From the NCBI GenBank assembly GCA_964502215.1, contig CAZCUN010000002.1, forward strand, positions 33,375-97,374: 64,000 nucleotides of DNA, given 5' to 3'. The position numbers were made by a program, and so were the translations under genes. The notes under the pieces are model-generated. The model was given only the letters and a program-made list of their open reading frames with translations, had not been told where the DNA came from and ran no database searches. Shown piece by piece: positions 1-8,512 of this stretch. How positions within the stretch are numbered: position 1 is the first letter of the stretch; every line of letters begins with the position of its first letter. This stretch comes from JAALLB01 sp964502215. GTDB lineage: Bacteria; Pseudomonadota; Alphaproteobacteria; Rhizobiales; Rhizobiaceae.

Positions 1-723
1 ATCAAGTTCTTCTAAAAAGGCTCGTTCTGCAACAAGTGCTCTTTCGGTATCGTGATGATTTAGCGGCTTTAGTAATTCAAGCATACGGCTGTTTTCTAGA
101 TGTGCCTCAATAGTAATCGCACCTTGGCCAGGGGCTGGTGGAAATTCATCAATGGGTAATTCAGATGAGATTACATTCGACATGCCTAATCGGTTAAGAC
201 CTGCGCAGGCAAGCAAAGTTGCATCAGCGACACCTTGATCAAGTTTATCAATGCGCGTTCCAACATTACCGCGATACATGACCATTTCCAGATCAGGTCG
301 CTTGCGCCACATCAGTGCGCGGCGGCGCAAAGAGGCAGACCCCATCACCGAACCTTGTGCTAATTGGTCAAATTGATCGACTTTCTTTGAGATAAAAGCG
401 TCAGCAACATTTTCGCGAGGTGGATAACAAACAAGCGCCAAGCCTTCTGGTAAAGCAGTAGGCATATCTTTGGCGGAATGAACTGCCATATCAATTGCGC
501 CATTGGAGAGCTTTTCTTCAATCTCCATCGTAAAGAGACCCTTGCCGCCAATTTCTGAAAGTGCGATATTTTCTTTTTGGCTTCGGTCGCCTGCGGTTGA
601 AATGACTTCAATTTCAACTTCCAATCCAGCATGGGTGGCCTGGAGCAATGATTTCATGTATTCCGCTTGATAAAGGGCGAGCTGGCTACCGCGTGTGCCG
701 ATGCGAATGGTCTTGTTTGTCAT
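1..723 (-). CDS. hemC: hydroxymethylbilane synthase, 5' part (runs off window)
   Basis: Porphobilinogen deaminase polymerises four porphobilinogens into hydroxymethylbilane, an early cytoplasmic step of heme biosynthesis. Reading leftwards from ATG 721-723 gives 241 uninterrupted codons starting MTNKTIRIGTRGSQLALYQA. Family signatures seen: RIGTRGSQLAL, the GGKGLFTMEIEEKL block, AVHSAKDMPT with the catalytic Asp region, SLRRRA, and PPAPGQGAI. The frame is still open at base 1, a few codons before the GSC motif that carries the dipyrromethane-cofactor cysteine, so the last fifth or so lies outside. It is divergent from tsaD with a 67-base gap, the arrangement common in Hyphomicrobiales. The truncation is only the window boundary. 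Confidence 0.95.
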   Translation of the reverse strand, partial: MTNKTIRIGTRGSQLALYQAEYMKSLLQATHAGLEVEIEVISTAGDRSQKENIALSEIGGKGLFTMEIEEKLSNGAIDMAVHSAKDMPTALPEGLALVCYPPRENVADAFISKKVDQFDQLAQGSVMGSASLRRRALMWRKRPDLEMVMYRGNVGTRIDKLDQGVADATLLACAGLNRLGMSNVISSELPIDEFPPAPGQGAITIEAHLENSRMLELLKPLNHHDTERALVAERAFLEELD

Positions 724-790
724 TTTATTCTTACTAATTGAACCGTACTATAACTTTTACAAAACCTACTATGACCAGACTCGTGTGACA

Positions 791-1870
791 ATGCAAACGA
801 TAGTGAAAATGCAAATTTTAGGAATAGAAACAAGCTGCGATGAAACCGCTGCTAGTGTGGTTACGCGAGATGCAGCTGGCAAGCCAAAACTATTGTCAAA
901 TGTTGTCTTGAGCCAGATTGATGAACACTCAGAATTTGGTGGCGTTGTGCCAGAAATTGCAGCGCGTGCGCATTTATCAGCAATTGATCACATCATCAGC
1001 CAAGCGCTTGTAGAGGCTGATACGGATTTATCTCAAATTGATGGTATTGGCGTGACCTCAGGGCCTGGCCTAGTGGGCGGGCTGATGGTGGGCTTGATGA
1101 GTGCAAAAGCGCTTTCTGCAAGTAGAGATATTCCGTATCTTGGTGTCAACCATCTGGAAGGTCATGCGCTAACGGCTAGATTAACCGATGATGTTGCTTT
1201 TCCTTATTTGCTTTTACTGGTTTCGGGTGGTCACAGCCAAATCATTCGGGTGGATGGTTTGGGTGATTATACACGCCTTGCCACCACAATTGATGATGCG
1301 GTGGGAGAGGCGTTTGATAAAACTGCTAAGCTTTTAGGTCTTGGTTTTCCTGGTGGCCCTAATGTTGAAAAGGCTGCAAAAGGAGGGGATGCATCACGGT
1401 TTAAATTTCCCATGCCGCTGCGTGGGCACGATACATTGAATATGTCTTTTTCTGGCTTAAAGACCGCGATTAGAACACAGGCGCAAAAACTTGTACCGCT
1501 TACTGAGCAGGACGTTGCTGACCTTTGCGCCTCCATGCAAAAAACAGTTGCTGAAATTTTAGCCAATCGATGTGAGCGCGCCATGGTGCAATGTGAGGGC
1601 ATTGATACATTGGTTGTTGCGGGTGGTGTCGCTTCTAATACAGAAATTAGAGCAAGATTAAATGCGCTTTGCGAAGAGAATAATTATACATTAATTGCGC
1701 CGCCGCTTAAACTTTGCACAGACAATGCGGCTATGATTGCTTGGGCGGCACTTGAGCGGTTCGAACGTGGTGAAAAATCTGATATGGATTTAGCGCCAAG
1801 ATCACGTTGGCCGCTGGATGAAGATACGCAAACGGTAATTGGCTCTGGTCGTAAGGGAGCAAAAGTATGA
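791..1870 (+). CDS. tsaD: tRNA N6-adenosine threonylcarbamoyltransferase TsaD
   Basis: TsaD (formerly Gcp/YgjD) transfers the threonylcarbamoyl group to A37 of ANN-decoding tRNAs together with TsaB and TsaE. Visible signatures: N-terminal GIETSCDETAASVV, the metal-binding HLEGHALTARL (HxxxH) about residue 110, LLLLVSGGHSQI, and CTDNAAMIAWA near the C terminus. I place the start at ATG 791 (359 aa); ATG 809 (353 aa) is equally possible. The frame is open further upstream to TTG 695, but that extension would overlap hemC and add residues unlike the family. The stop overlaps the gpsA start by four bases (ATGA), implying translational coupling. Confidence 0.95.
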   Translation: MQTIVKMQILGIETSCDETAASVVTRDAAGKPKLLSNVVLSQIDEHSEFGGVVPEIAARAHLSAIDHIISQALVEADTDLSQIDGIGVTSGPGLVGGLMVGLMSAKALSASRDIPYLGVNHLEGHALTARLTDDVAFPYLLLLVSGGHSQIIRVDGLGDYTRLATTIDDAVGEAFDKTAKLLGLGFPGGPNVEKAAKGGDASRFKFPMPLRGHDTLNMSFSGLKTAIRTQAQKLVPLTEQDVADLCASMQKTVAEILANRCERAMVQCEGIDTLVVAGGVASNTEIRARLNALCEENNYTLIAPPLKLCTDNAAMIAWAALERFERGEKSDMDLAPRSRWPLDEDTQTVIGSGRKGAKV

Positions 1871-2841
1871 CGAAGGTTTCAGTCATTGGGGCAGGTGCAT
1901 GGGGTTCAGCGCTTGCTTGTGTTGCGGAACGTGCAGGCCACGATGTGGTTATATGGGGACGTAGCGAAGCGGTTGTTTCAGAAGTTAATTCTACGCATAC
2001 GAATGCTAAGTATCTTGATGGGTTGGAGCTTGAAACAAACATCGTTGCTACGACTGATTTGAAAAAAGTACTTGAGGGCAGTGATGTTGTTTTGCTTTCT
2101 ATTCCAACACAAAGTTTATCTGGCAGGCTTGAAGAAATTGCTAATCATGCTGGCGATGCAATTCTTGTTACTTGCTGTAAGGGTATCGACCGTGAGACAG
2201 GAAAACTCCCTGCTGAATTAGTTACGCAAGTATTTCCAAATCATAAAACAGGTGTTTTATCAGGGCCAAGTTTTGCTTCAGATGTGGTTGCAAAGTTACC
2301 AACTGCGGTAACGGTTGCAAGCTATGATCAGGGTACAGCAGATCTGCTTGCAGGCATGCTTTCAACGGATACTTTCAGATGTTATGCCGCAAGGGATGTT
2401 AAAGGCGTTGAATTGGGTGGTGCACTTAAAAATGTTTTAGCGCTCGCAGTAGGAGCCGCGCGAGGTATGGGGCTGGGTGCCAGTGCAGAAGCTGCTCTCA
2501 TGGCGCGCGGGTTTGCGGAGTTAAGACGTCTTGCAATAACACTTGGGGCTCAGCCAGAAACGCTATCAGGCCTTTCAGGGTTTGGGGACCTGGTTCTTAC
2601 GTGTTCAAGCCCGCAATCGCGCAATTTTTCTTATGGTATGGCGATGGGCAAAGGTGAAAGTCTTGAAGGGCTTAAGCTTGCCGAAGGTGCGCATACGGCA
2701 AGTGTTGCGCTAAAAATCGCTGAAGAAAATAAAATTGATGTTCCAATCATTGGTGCAGTTGTTAATGTGTTGGATAAGAAAACTACAGCACGTGAGGCAG
2801 TGCATGCTTTACTTACGCGCCCTCTTAGGCGTGAAAGCTAA
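1867..2841 (+). CDS. gpsA: glycerol-3-phosphate dehydrogenase [NAD(P)+]
   Basis: GpsA reduces dihydroxyacetone phosphate to sn-glycerol-3-phosphate for phospholipid synthesis. The 324-residue protein has the Rossmann motif GAGAWGSALA at residues 8-17, the CCKGID segment and GPSFASDV of the substrate pocket, the catalytic-lysine region GVELGGALKNVLALA, and GLSGFGDLVLTCSS. Length is normal for the family. It is coupled to tsaD by an ATGA overlap and followed after 27 bases by the EVE-domain gene, so the three probably form one transcript. Confidence 0.95.
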   Translation: MTKVSVIGAGAWGSALACVAERAGHDVVIWGRSEAVVSEVNSTHTNAKYLDGLELETNIVATTDLKKVLEGSDVVLLSIPTQSLSGRLEEIANHAGDAILVTCCKGIDRETGKLPAELVTQVFPNHKTGVLSGPSFASDVVAKLPTAVTVASYDQGTADLLAGMLSTDTFRCYAARDVKGVELGGALKNVLALAVGAARGMGLGASAEAALMARGFAELRRLAITLGAQPETLSGLSGFGDLVLTCSSPQSRNFSYGMAMGKGESLEGLKLAEGAHTASVALKIAEENKIDVPIIGAVVNVLDKKTTAREAVHALLTRPLRRES

Positions 2842-2868
2842 AACGCGAAACTTAATGGAGTAACCCAA

Positions 2869-3306
2869 ATGCAATATTGGTTGTTTAAATCTGAACCGTT
2901 CAAATGGTCATGGGAGCAGCAAAAGGCCAAGGGTGAGGCTGGTGAAGAATGGGATGGTATTCGCAATTATCAGGCTCGTAATTTCATGCGCACCATGGAG
3001 CTTGGTGATCTTGCGTTTTTCTATCACTCCAACGAAGGCCTTGAAGTCGTTGGCATTGCAGAAGTCAGCGCCCTAAGCGCACCTGATACAACCACCGATG
3101 ATGATCGCTGGGATTGCGTCCATATCAAAGCCGTTCGCGATATGCCAAAATTTGTGACGCTTAAAGACGTGAAGGCAAATGAGAAACTTGCCGACATGTC
3201 GCTCGTCACATCCATGCGGCTTTCTGTTCAACCCGTAAAACCCGATGAGTGGATTGAAGTATGCCGCATGGGTGGGCTTGATGGGAAGACGTTGAAGGAT
3301 TTGTAA
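2869..3306 (+). CDS. EVE domain protein
   Basis: A 145-residue single-domain EVE protein (PUA-like fold). The family start MQYWLFKSEPFKWSW, the WDGIRNYQARNFM block, and LGDLAFFYHSN are the usual signatures. EVE domains resemble YTH and ASCH folds and are thought to bind modified bases; many occur in housekeeping contexts with unknown substrate. A purine-rich segment (aatggagtaa) lies just ahead of ATG 2869. It sits in the tsaD-gpsA transcription unit, a position I recall from other Hyphomicrobiales, so a housekeeping role in RNA or DNA modification biology is more likely than defence. A palindromic repeat follows the stop. Confidence 0.9.
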   Translation: MQYWLFKSEPFKWSWEQQKAKGEAGEEWDGIRNYQARNFMRTMELGDLAFFYHSNEGLEVVGIAEVSALSAPDTTTDDDRWDCVHIKAVRDMPKFVTLKDVKANEKLADMSLVTSMRLSVQPVKPDEWIEVCRMGGLDGKTLKDL

Positions 3307-3315
3307 AAATAACAT

Positions 3316-3386
3316 CCTCACCCTGAGCTTGTCGAAGGGCTAGGGTTTATAGCTGGCGACAATCCTTCGACAGGCTCAGGATGAGG
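3316..3386. repeat. palindromic interspersed repeat (CTTCGACAGGCTCAG type)
   Basis: The left arm at 3316-3338 and the right arm at 3364-3386 are imperfect reverse complements of about 23 bases around a 25-base centre (key core CCTTCGACAGGCTCAGG in the right arm). Elements with this core are abundant in many proteobacterial genomes and form long hairpins in RNA. A half copy lies inside the coding sequence of the Ada-like gene at 24876-24898 (21 of 23 bases match the right arm). The right arm ends GATGAGG and carries the only good ribosome-binding-site candidate for the next gene. Confidence 0.85.
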
Positions 3387-3394
3387 AACTCTTA

Positions 3395-4591
3395 TTGCTC
3401 CACCTAAACAACACACAAGCACGGCATTTGATTTTACATTTGCAAGGGCTTACACATCCGCCCCATATAGGGCAGGGCGAAGGTGTGCTTGAGGGTTTGG
3501 TTGAGCAGCTTGGATTTGTTCAACAAGATTCTATTCGCTGGGTTGAACGGGCGCATCACATGACTTTGTTTGCGCGTAATCAGACCTATCGACTAAAGCA
3601 TCTTGAACGCCTGCATGAAGCAGGTGTGTTGTTTGAAAACTGGACACATGATGCTTCGCTTATTCCTTCAAAGTTCTGGGCTTATTGGAAGCATAAGTTT
3701 GCGCGTGATGAAGTGCGCCTGCGCAAGCAATTTACTAAGTGGCAGGGTGAGGGATTTGAAAAGCACATTGAAGCGCTTCGTAATCGCATTGAAAAAGAGG
3801 GTGTCTTGCGCGCGCGTGATTTGGAAAAACCCAAGGGTGATAAGCTTGAGATGTGGCAATGGCATGATGGTAAGGCTGCCATGGAGTTTATGTGGCGCAC
3901 GGGGCAATTAGCAGTTCCCAGACGCGAAGGGTTTCAAAAGGTTTATGATTTAAGTGAGCGGGTTATTCCGCACGAACATTTGACACACGAAGTTAGCCAT
4001 GAAGAATTTGTTGATTGGGCTTGTCGTTCAGCGCTTGATAGATTGGGATTTGGAACAGCGTCTGACATTGCGAAATATTGGGATTTACTATCCATCAAGG
4101 AAGTCAATCAGTGGCTTGAAACGCATGGGCGTCAAGAAACGCAAGTGATAACGGTTCAACCAAATGACAAGACAAAGCAGCGTGAATTTATTGCGCGACT
4201 TGATGTTGAGAATATCTTAGATCAATTACCAAAAATTCCATCTCGCATTCGTGCGCTTTCGCCGTTTGATCCGGTGATACGAGATCGCAAGCGTTTGTCT
4301 TGGCTTTTTGGATTTGATTATACGATTGAGATTTATGTCCCACCTGCAAAGCGCCAATATGGCTATTATGTTTTTCCGCTGTTGGAAAAAGATAAGCTGA
4401 TTGGGCGGATTGATTGTCAGGCAAGGCGTGCTGATGATTGTTTATATGTGACGCAAATCTGGCTTGAAGATAAAACGCGTTGGTCACAAGCCAAACAAGA
4501 CAAATTGGCAGCCGAGCTTATGCGTCAAGCAAGGCTTTGTGGGGTAAAGAATATTACTTGGGATGAGGCTTGTCGCTATCGGCCAAACTGA
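3395..4591 (+). CDS. YcaQ-like winged-helix DNA glycosylase family protein
   Basis: 398 residues matching the winged-helix DNA-binding family HTH_42 (DUF1006), which includes E. coli YcaQ/AlkX, an interstrand-crosslink DNA glycosylase. Supporting segments: QARHLILHLQGL at the N terminus, FVQQDSIRWVERAHHMTLFAR, SALDRLGFGTASDIAKYW, LSPFDPVIRDRKRLSWLFGF (the conserved SPFDxxxxxR block) and the C-terminal YVFPLLEKDKLIGRID. The start is TTG 3395 because homologues begin just before the QAR segment and no ATG is available; GAGGA at 3384-3388 is well spaced and comes from the preceding repeat. The 3' end overlaps the convergent EI24 gene by 16 bases. Confidence 0.85.
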   Translation: MLHLNNTQARHLILHLQGLTHPPHIGQGEGVLEGLVEQLGFVQQDSIRWVERAHHMTLFARNQTYRLKHLERLHEAGVLFENWTHDASLIPSKFWAYWKHKFARDEVRLRKQFTKWQGEGFEKHIEALRNRIEKEGVLRARDLEKPKGDKLEMWQWHDGKAAMEFMWRTGQLAVPRREGFQKVYDLSERVIPHEHLTHEVSHEEFVDWACRSALDRLGFGTASDIAKYWDLLSIKEVNQWLETHGRQETQVITVQPNDKTKQREFIARLDVENILDQLPKIPSRIRALSPFDPVIRDRKRLSWLFGFDYTIEIYVPPAKRQYGYYVFPLLEKDKLIGRIDCQARRADDCLYVTQIWLEDKTRWSQAKQDKLAAELMRQARLCGVKNITWDEACRYRPN

Positions 4592-5277
4592 TGGGTGATG
4601 TCTTCGTTTTGTGGTGCAAGAGACTTATGCAGATGCACCATCATGCCAGCGGCAAAAACGGGCGTTAGAATGTTGAGAATTGGAATAGCCATTAATCCAG
4701 CAACCACCATACCGCCCATGAAAACCGTGCCCCAATGTTTGCGGCGCAGTTCGTGGGCTTCTTTTTCTGATTTATAGCGCATAGCGGCAAATTGAAAATA
4801 TTCACGTCCTAGCAAGTAGCCGTTCGCAACAAAAAAGACAATGACACCAAGGCCAGCAAATAAAAATAAAATAAGTGCAATTAGGTTTACGAACACAACC
4901 ATCAAGGCAAATTTGATTGCAAGGGTTACGGAATCTCCAAGCGGCATAGCCTTGCCTTTGACTTGGTCAGGATAGTGCGTTTCTTCAATGTGCTCTGCAA
5001 CTTCATCAAGAAATAGCCCTGCAAAAATCGCCGAGGTTGGGGCTAACAAAAATCCTGCACCAAAAATTACGCCTGCTCCTAAGAACCATGCAATGAGCGT
5101 TGTGACCCAAGTCCAACCCTCCAGAAATGGAAAGAGGTAGTTAGTGGCTAACATTTGCAAGCCAAGCAATATACCGAAGAAAAGTAATAGCGTAAGACCC
5201 AGCGATTTCCACACAACAGAGCGGAAACGAGGTTTTAGAATTTCATTGAAGGATTTTGTAGCTGCTTCATAAATCAT
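4576..5277 (-). CDS. EI24 domain (CysZ-like) membrane protein
   Basis: 233 residues from ATG 5277 (a TTG three codons earlier is open but less likely; homologues begin MI..A). The protein has an amphipathic start, then hydrophobic segments around LGLTLLLFFGILLGLQML, TLIAWFLGAGVIFGAGFLLA, FALMVVFVNLIALILFLFAGLG and FMGGMVVAGLMAIPILNIL, with the FLDEVAEHIEETHYP motif between segments two and three. This matches the EI24/CysZ-like family of inner-membrane proteins. CysZ proper is a sulfate channel; no cys genes are nearby, so the substrate is unknown. It is divergent from adenosine kinase. Confidence 0.8.
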   Translation of the reverse strand: MIYEAATKSFNEILKPRFRSVVWKSLGLTLLLFFGILLGLQMLATNYLFPFLEGWTWVTTLIAWFLGAGVIFGAGFLLAPTSAIFAGLFLDEVAEHIEETHYPDQVKGKAMPLGDSVTLAIKFALMVVFVNLIALILFLFAGLGVIVFFVANGYLLGREYFQFAAMRYKSEKEAHELRRKHWGTVFMGGMVVAGLMAIPILNILTPVFAAGMMVHLHKSLAPQNEDITHQFGR

Positions 5278-5386
5278 GATTTCCAAATAGGGATGGATTG
5301 AACAACTTGCAAGAAAATAGTGTCTTTGGCTTTTAATTCTTCTCTCTTGAGGGTATGGCTTTGTGAATTAATTTGGAGAATTTTTC

Positions 5387-6382
5387 ATGAGCGACACAAA
5401 ATATGACGTATTGGCAATTGGTAATGCGATTGTTGATATTATTGCAAAGGCAGACGATGCGTTTTTGGCTGAGCAAGACATTGCGAAAGGTGGCATGACA
5501 CTGATTGATATGGCGCGTGCTGAGCAACTTTATTCTGATATGGGGCCTGCGATTGAAACGTCTGGCGGTAGTGCTGGTAATACAGCAGCAGGTATTGCAA
5601 GCTTTGGTGGCAAAGTTGGCTATATCGGTAAGGTTGCAGATGATCATCTGGGTAAGATTTTTCGCCATGACATTACAGCCATTGGTGTCGATTATGATAC
5701 GCCATCTTTGATGAGTGGTGAGACAACCGCGCGCTCTATGATTTTGGTGACGCCAGATGGCGAGCGCTCAATGAATACTTATTTGGGTGCGTGCGGGAAG
5801 TTATCGAGCAAAGACATTGATGCGGATATGGTTGCTCAATCTAAGATTACTTATTTTGAAGGGTACCTTTGGGATCCGGAAGAAGCAAAAGATGCGATCC
5901 GTGAAGCTGCTCGTATTGCGCACGAAAATGATCGCCTTGTTGCCATGACACTGTCTGATGCTTTTTGTGTCGACCGCTACCGTGATGAGTTTTTGGAATT
6001 AATGCGCTCTGGTACGGTTGATATTTGTTTTGCAAATGAGGGCGAGTTAAAATCGCTTTATCAAACTTCTGATTTAAAAACTGGCATGAATGCTATTCGC
6101 GAAGATTGTAATCTTTCCGCCATTACGATGGGCGCAGAAGGCTCGATGATCGTGACACGCGAAAAAACTGGGCAAATTGATGCGCAACCAATTGATGAAT
6201 TGGTGGATACCACAGGTGCTGGTGATTTATATGCGGCTGGGTTTTTGTTTGGCTTGACAAATGGTCGTGAGCTTGGCGAATGCGCTATTTTAGGCGGTAT
6301 CGCAGCAGCAGAAGTTATTCAGCACATCGGCCCGCGACCGCAAGTCTCATTGAAGGAACTTGCAGAGCAATCAGGTTTATAA
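5387..6382 (+). CDS. adenosine kinase (PfkB family)
   Basis: 331-residue ribokinase-fold sugar kinase, best matched to bacterial adenosine kinases that phosphorylate adenosine to AMP. Seen: N-terminal DVLAIGNAIVDIIA, the substrate-binding GGSAGNTAAGIASFGG (PfkB signature 1) about residue 60, and the catalytic DTTGAGDLYAAGFLFGL (signature 2, general base Asp) about residue 280. ATTTGGAG lies upstream of ATG 5387. A small membrane protein gene begins one base after the stop and is probably cotranscribed. Specificity for adenosine rather than another nucleoside is inferred from overall similarity. Confidence 0.88.
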   Translation: MSDTKYDVLAIGNAIVDIIAKADDAFLAEQDIAKGGMTLIDMARAEQLYSDMGPAIETSGGSAGNTAAGIASFGGKVGYIGKVADDHLGKIFRHDITAIGVDYDTPSLMSGETTARSMILVTPDGERSMNTYLGACGKLSSKDIDADMVAQSKITYFEGYLWDPEEAKDAIREAARIAHENDRLVAMTLSDAFCVDRYRDEFLELMRSGTVDICFANEGELKSLYQTSDLKTGMNAIREDCNLSAITMGAEGSMIVTREKTGQIDAQPIDELVDTTGAGDLYAAGFLFGLTNGRELGECAILGGIAAAEVIQHIGPRPQVSLKELAEQSGL

Positions 6383-6383
6383 G

Positions 6384-6824
6384 ATGGCTGAAAAGTTAGT
6401 AGAAAAACTTATACGAATTATAAAATCCTGCTTCGCGTTGCCGAAGTGGGTTTTTATTTGGGTTTTTTTTATACTAGTGCCGGCTAATTTTTCAGGCATT
6501 TTTCTATTGCAATATGATACAGGCTTTTGGGTTGCTGTCCTTGGCATTGGCGGGATCATGCCTAATTTGGTTTTCCTTTATTTAAACGGCGGGATGTCAA
6601 AAGTATTGGCTATTCCTCATCTTATTTTCTGGATACCACTTCACATTGTGCTGGGAGTTCTTTGGGTTAAGAATCCTGAGATGAGTGATTTTGAGAAAAA
6701 TTATCTACTGATCATTTTAGCGATTAATACGATCTCGCTGGCCTTTGATCTTTATGATGCAAATGAATGGCGTAAAGGCAAACGTGATGTCGTTGGCTTT
6801 GAGGGTGAGCCTGTCTGGATTTGA
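6384..6824 (+). CDS. uncharacterised four-helix membrane protein
   Basis: 146 residues from ATG 6384, one base after the adenosine kinase stop; the frame is open earlier inside that gene but the ATG is the natural start. Four hydrophobic stretches are visible: WVFIWVFFILVPANFSGIFL, FWVAVLGIGGIMPNLVFLYL, LAIPHLIFWIPLHIVLGVLW and YLLIILAINTISLAFDLYD, with a short polar tail (EWRKGKRD). I do not recognise a named family. Its stop abuts the stop of the convergent gene (6824/6825). Confidence 0.7.
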   Translation: MAEKLVEKLIRIIKSCFALPKWVFIWVFFILVPANFSGIFLLQYDTGFWVAVLGIGGIMPNLVFLYLNGGMSKVLAIPHLIFWIPLHIVLGVLWVKNPEMSDFEKNYLLIILAINTISLAFDLYDANEWRKGKRDVVGFEGEPVWI

Positions 6825-8498
6825 TTATTTTCGGATGCTTGAACCGACTGCTGAAACGAAGAGCAGGGATAATATCCAACCTGCTGCTATCAAAAACCAT
6901 TCATACATTCGAACCCACCAGCCAAAATTATCGCGACTTCCATCTGTGAAGACAACTCGCGGTGCCCAATCTGCCTCCATACGCAAATTCACAACAGGCA
7001 GTGCAATGTCTGCGGCATAGATAAAAGATTGAAATTCCGAATATTCAGATGGCATGGAAGATGCGCAATTTTCATCTGGAAAATAGACCCAGTTTTCCGC
7101 GCACCATGCAGAGATAGAGCCACCTGCGCGAGCTTCCTTGAAGATAAGCGGATGAGTTGGGGTCATGATGCCGCGTTTGGCGGCTTGGTCATAGATGATT
7201 GTACCAAGTAAAATGATGCCAAATAAAACGACAAGTGCATTGCCAGGTTTATAGCCATAGCCAACCAAAGGCCCCCAAAGCGTTTTGCGGAAAAACACTT
7301 GCCCCCAATGCCATAAGTTCAAACTGCCTTTGGCGGCAGGTTCATGTGTAGCCATGAAGTTGGTTTGGAGTTTTTGTTTTTCAATTCGAAGTTCCAGCGC
7401 TTCTTCTTGATATCCCATGGTGTCGAGAACGCTTGCTAATTGCTCCCATGGGCGAGGTTTGAAGTTTTTTGCAAGATGATCTTCTGGTTGCTGGTTTAAA
7501 AATTCTATCCAAAACTCTGCTTTGCAATTATCGGGTAGATTGGAAAAACCTTGATAGGTAAAATTATCCAATTTGGTAATGTAATCTGGTTTTTTGCTTT
7601 CGGCTTCTTCGGTCGCGTTTTCATCTTTTTCGCGCTTTTCATGATAAGTCTCACGTTTGCGCATCCACGTATCACCATCCGTATTAATGGTAGAGCAAGA
7701 AGCACCTGAAAAATCAACTTCACCATTTACAAACCCAAGCGAGCGCCAAGCCAATGTGCCGCCAATTTTTGAATTACGAAGTTGAAGTGCTGGTGAGCCT
7801 TCTAGGCTTGCCCCTTGGGGTGTGAAGTCACCACCAATCTCAGTGCCAGTTAATGCGATTGTGCCCTTAGCGATGACGTTTTCGAGGTCAACGTCGCCAT
7901 CAATTTTTGCGCGGTTGGCGATAAGGGAGTTATTTTTGTCTAAAAAATGAGCGTTTTCGCAAAGTAGATTTCCAGAAATTATGCTGGAGTTGATGCGAAC
8001 AGATTGTTGCGAAGTAAACTCTTGATCAAGGCTGAGGCTTCCCTCGATTATAATTCTTTCTGCTATTAATGAAATAACACTTGTTTTGCTCAGGACTATA
8101 TTTTTCGTTCTTGCTCCTGATAAAAGAATACTACCATCCAGTTGGCACAGTTGGAGGTTTAAATCTTTGGTAATTTCAACTGTCTCAAGATCAAGAATTT
8201 TAGGACATTTTATATGAGCGCCGTATAAATTTATGCCGCGTGCATGAATAGGTGATTTTTCACACCCACCCAAAATCATATAGCGTAAAAACTCTGCTCT
8301 TATTGTATTGAGCTTTGTTGCTTTTATAGGCCGTTTGTCTGCGTAGCCCTCAACTTTGCAATCTTCACCATTGGCGGCACTTTGTCTTAGTTTTTCTTCG
8401 GCTGGCAAAAGCGGTAAAAAATCTTCTAGTTTACTTCCCTTTAAGGTCAAAGGGACAGGCGTTTTTGGCTTTTGTTTTTTGCTTGGTGTAACTGCCAT
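6825..8498 (-). CDS. large beta-helix-like protein with C-terminal membrane segments
   Basis: 557 residues, no recognised named function. The N-terminal Lys/Pro-rich tail (to about residue 20) is followed by about 200 residues of short strand-like repeats with hydrophobic residues at regular spacing (for example LQLCQLDGSILLSGART, GNLLCENAHFL, GDVDLENVIAKGTIAL, GGDFTPQGASLEGSPAL), resembling a pentapeptide or quadrilateral beta-helix. A charged linker rich in E/K follows, then LEDxMGY-type helices, and membrane spans near LVVLFGIILLGTIIYD and, at the very C terminus, WFLIAAGWILSLLFVSAVGS. Similar proteins are sometimes labelled membrane-associated oxidoreductase without experimental support. 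It follows pdxY after 14 bases in an apparent operon. Confidence 0.7.
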   Translation of the reverse strand: MAVTPSKKQKPKTPVPLTLKGSKLEDFLPLLPAEEKLRQSAANGEDCKVEGYADKRPIKATKLNTIRAEFLRYMILGGCEKSPIHARGINLYGAHIKCPKILDLETVEITKDLNLQLCQLDGSILLSGARTKNIVLSKTSVISLIAERIIIEGSLSLDQEFTSQQSVRINSSIISGNLLCENAHFLDKNNSLIANRAKIDGDVDLENVIAKGTIALTGTEIGGDFTPQGASLEGSPALQLRNSKIGGTLAWRSLGFVNGEVDFSGASCSTINTDGDTWMRKRETYHEKREKDENATEEAESKKPDYITKLDNFTYQGFSNLPDNCKAEFWIEFLNQQPEDHLAKNFKPRPWEQLASVLDTMGYQEEALELRIEKQKLQTNFMATHEPAAKGSLNLWHWGQVFFRKTLWGPLVGYGYKPGNALVVLFGIILLGTIIYDQAAKRGIMTPTHPLIFKEARAGGSISAWCAENWVYFPDENCASSMPSEYSEFQSFIYAADIALPVVNLRMEADWAPRVVFTDGSRDNFGWWVRMYEWFLIAAGWILSLLFVSAVGSSIRK

Positions 8499-8512
8499 AT
8501 ATCCCTCTTTGT

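Noticed and set aside
1..723. hemC as a truncated pseudogene
   Set aside because: The frame is intact over 241 codons with all motifs; only the window edge cuts it.
695..790. N-terminal extension of TsaD from TTG 695
   Set aside because: It would overlap hemC, and its residues do not resemble any TsaD N terminus; the family signature starts right after 809.
2869..4591. EVE-domain plus YcaQ-like pair as a restriction or defence island
   Set aside because: Both families occur in defence contexts or DNA repair, but no nuclease, helicase or methyltransferase is adjacent, and the order tsaD-gpsA-EVE is ordinary in this group.
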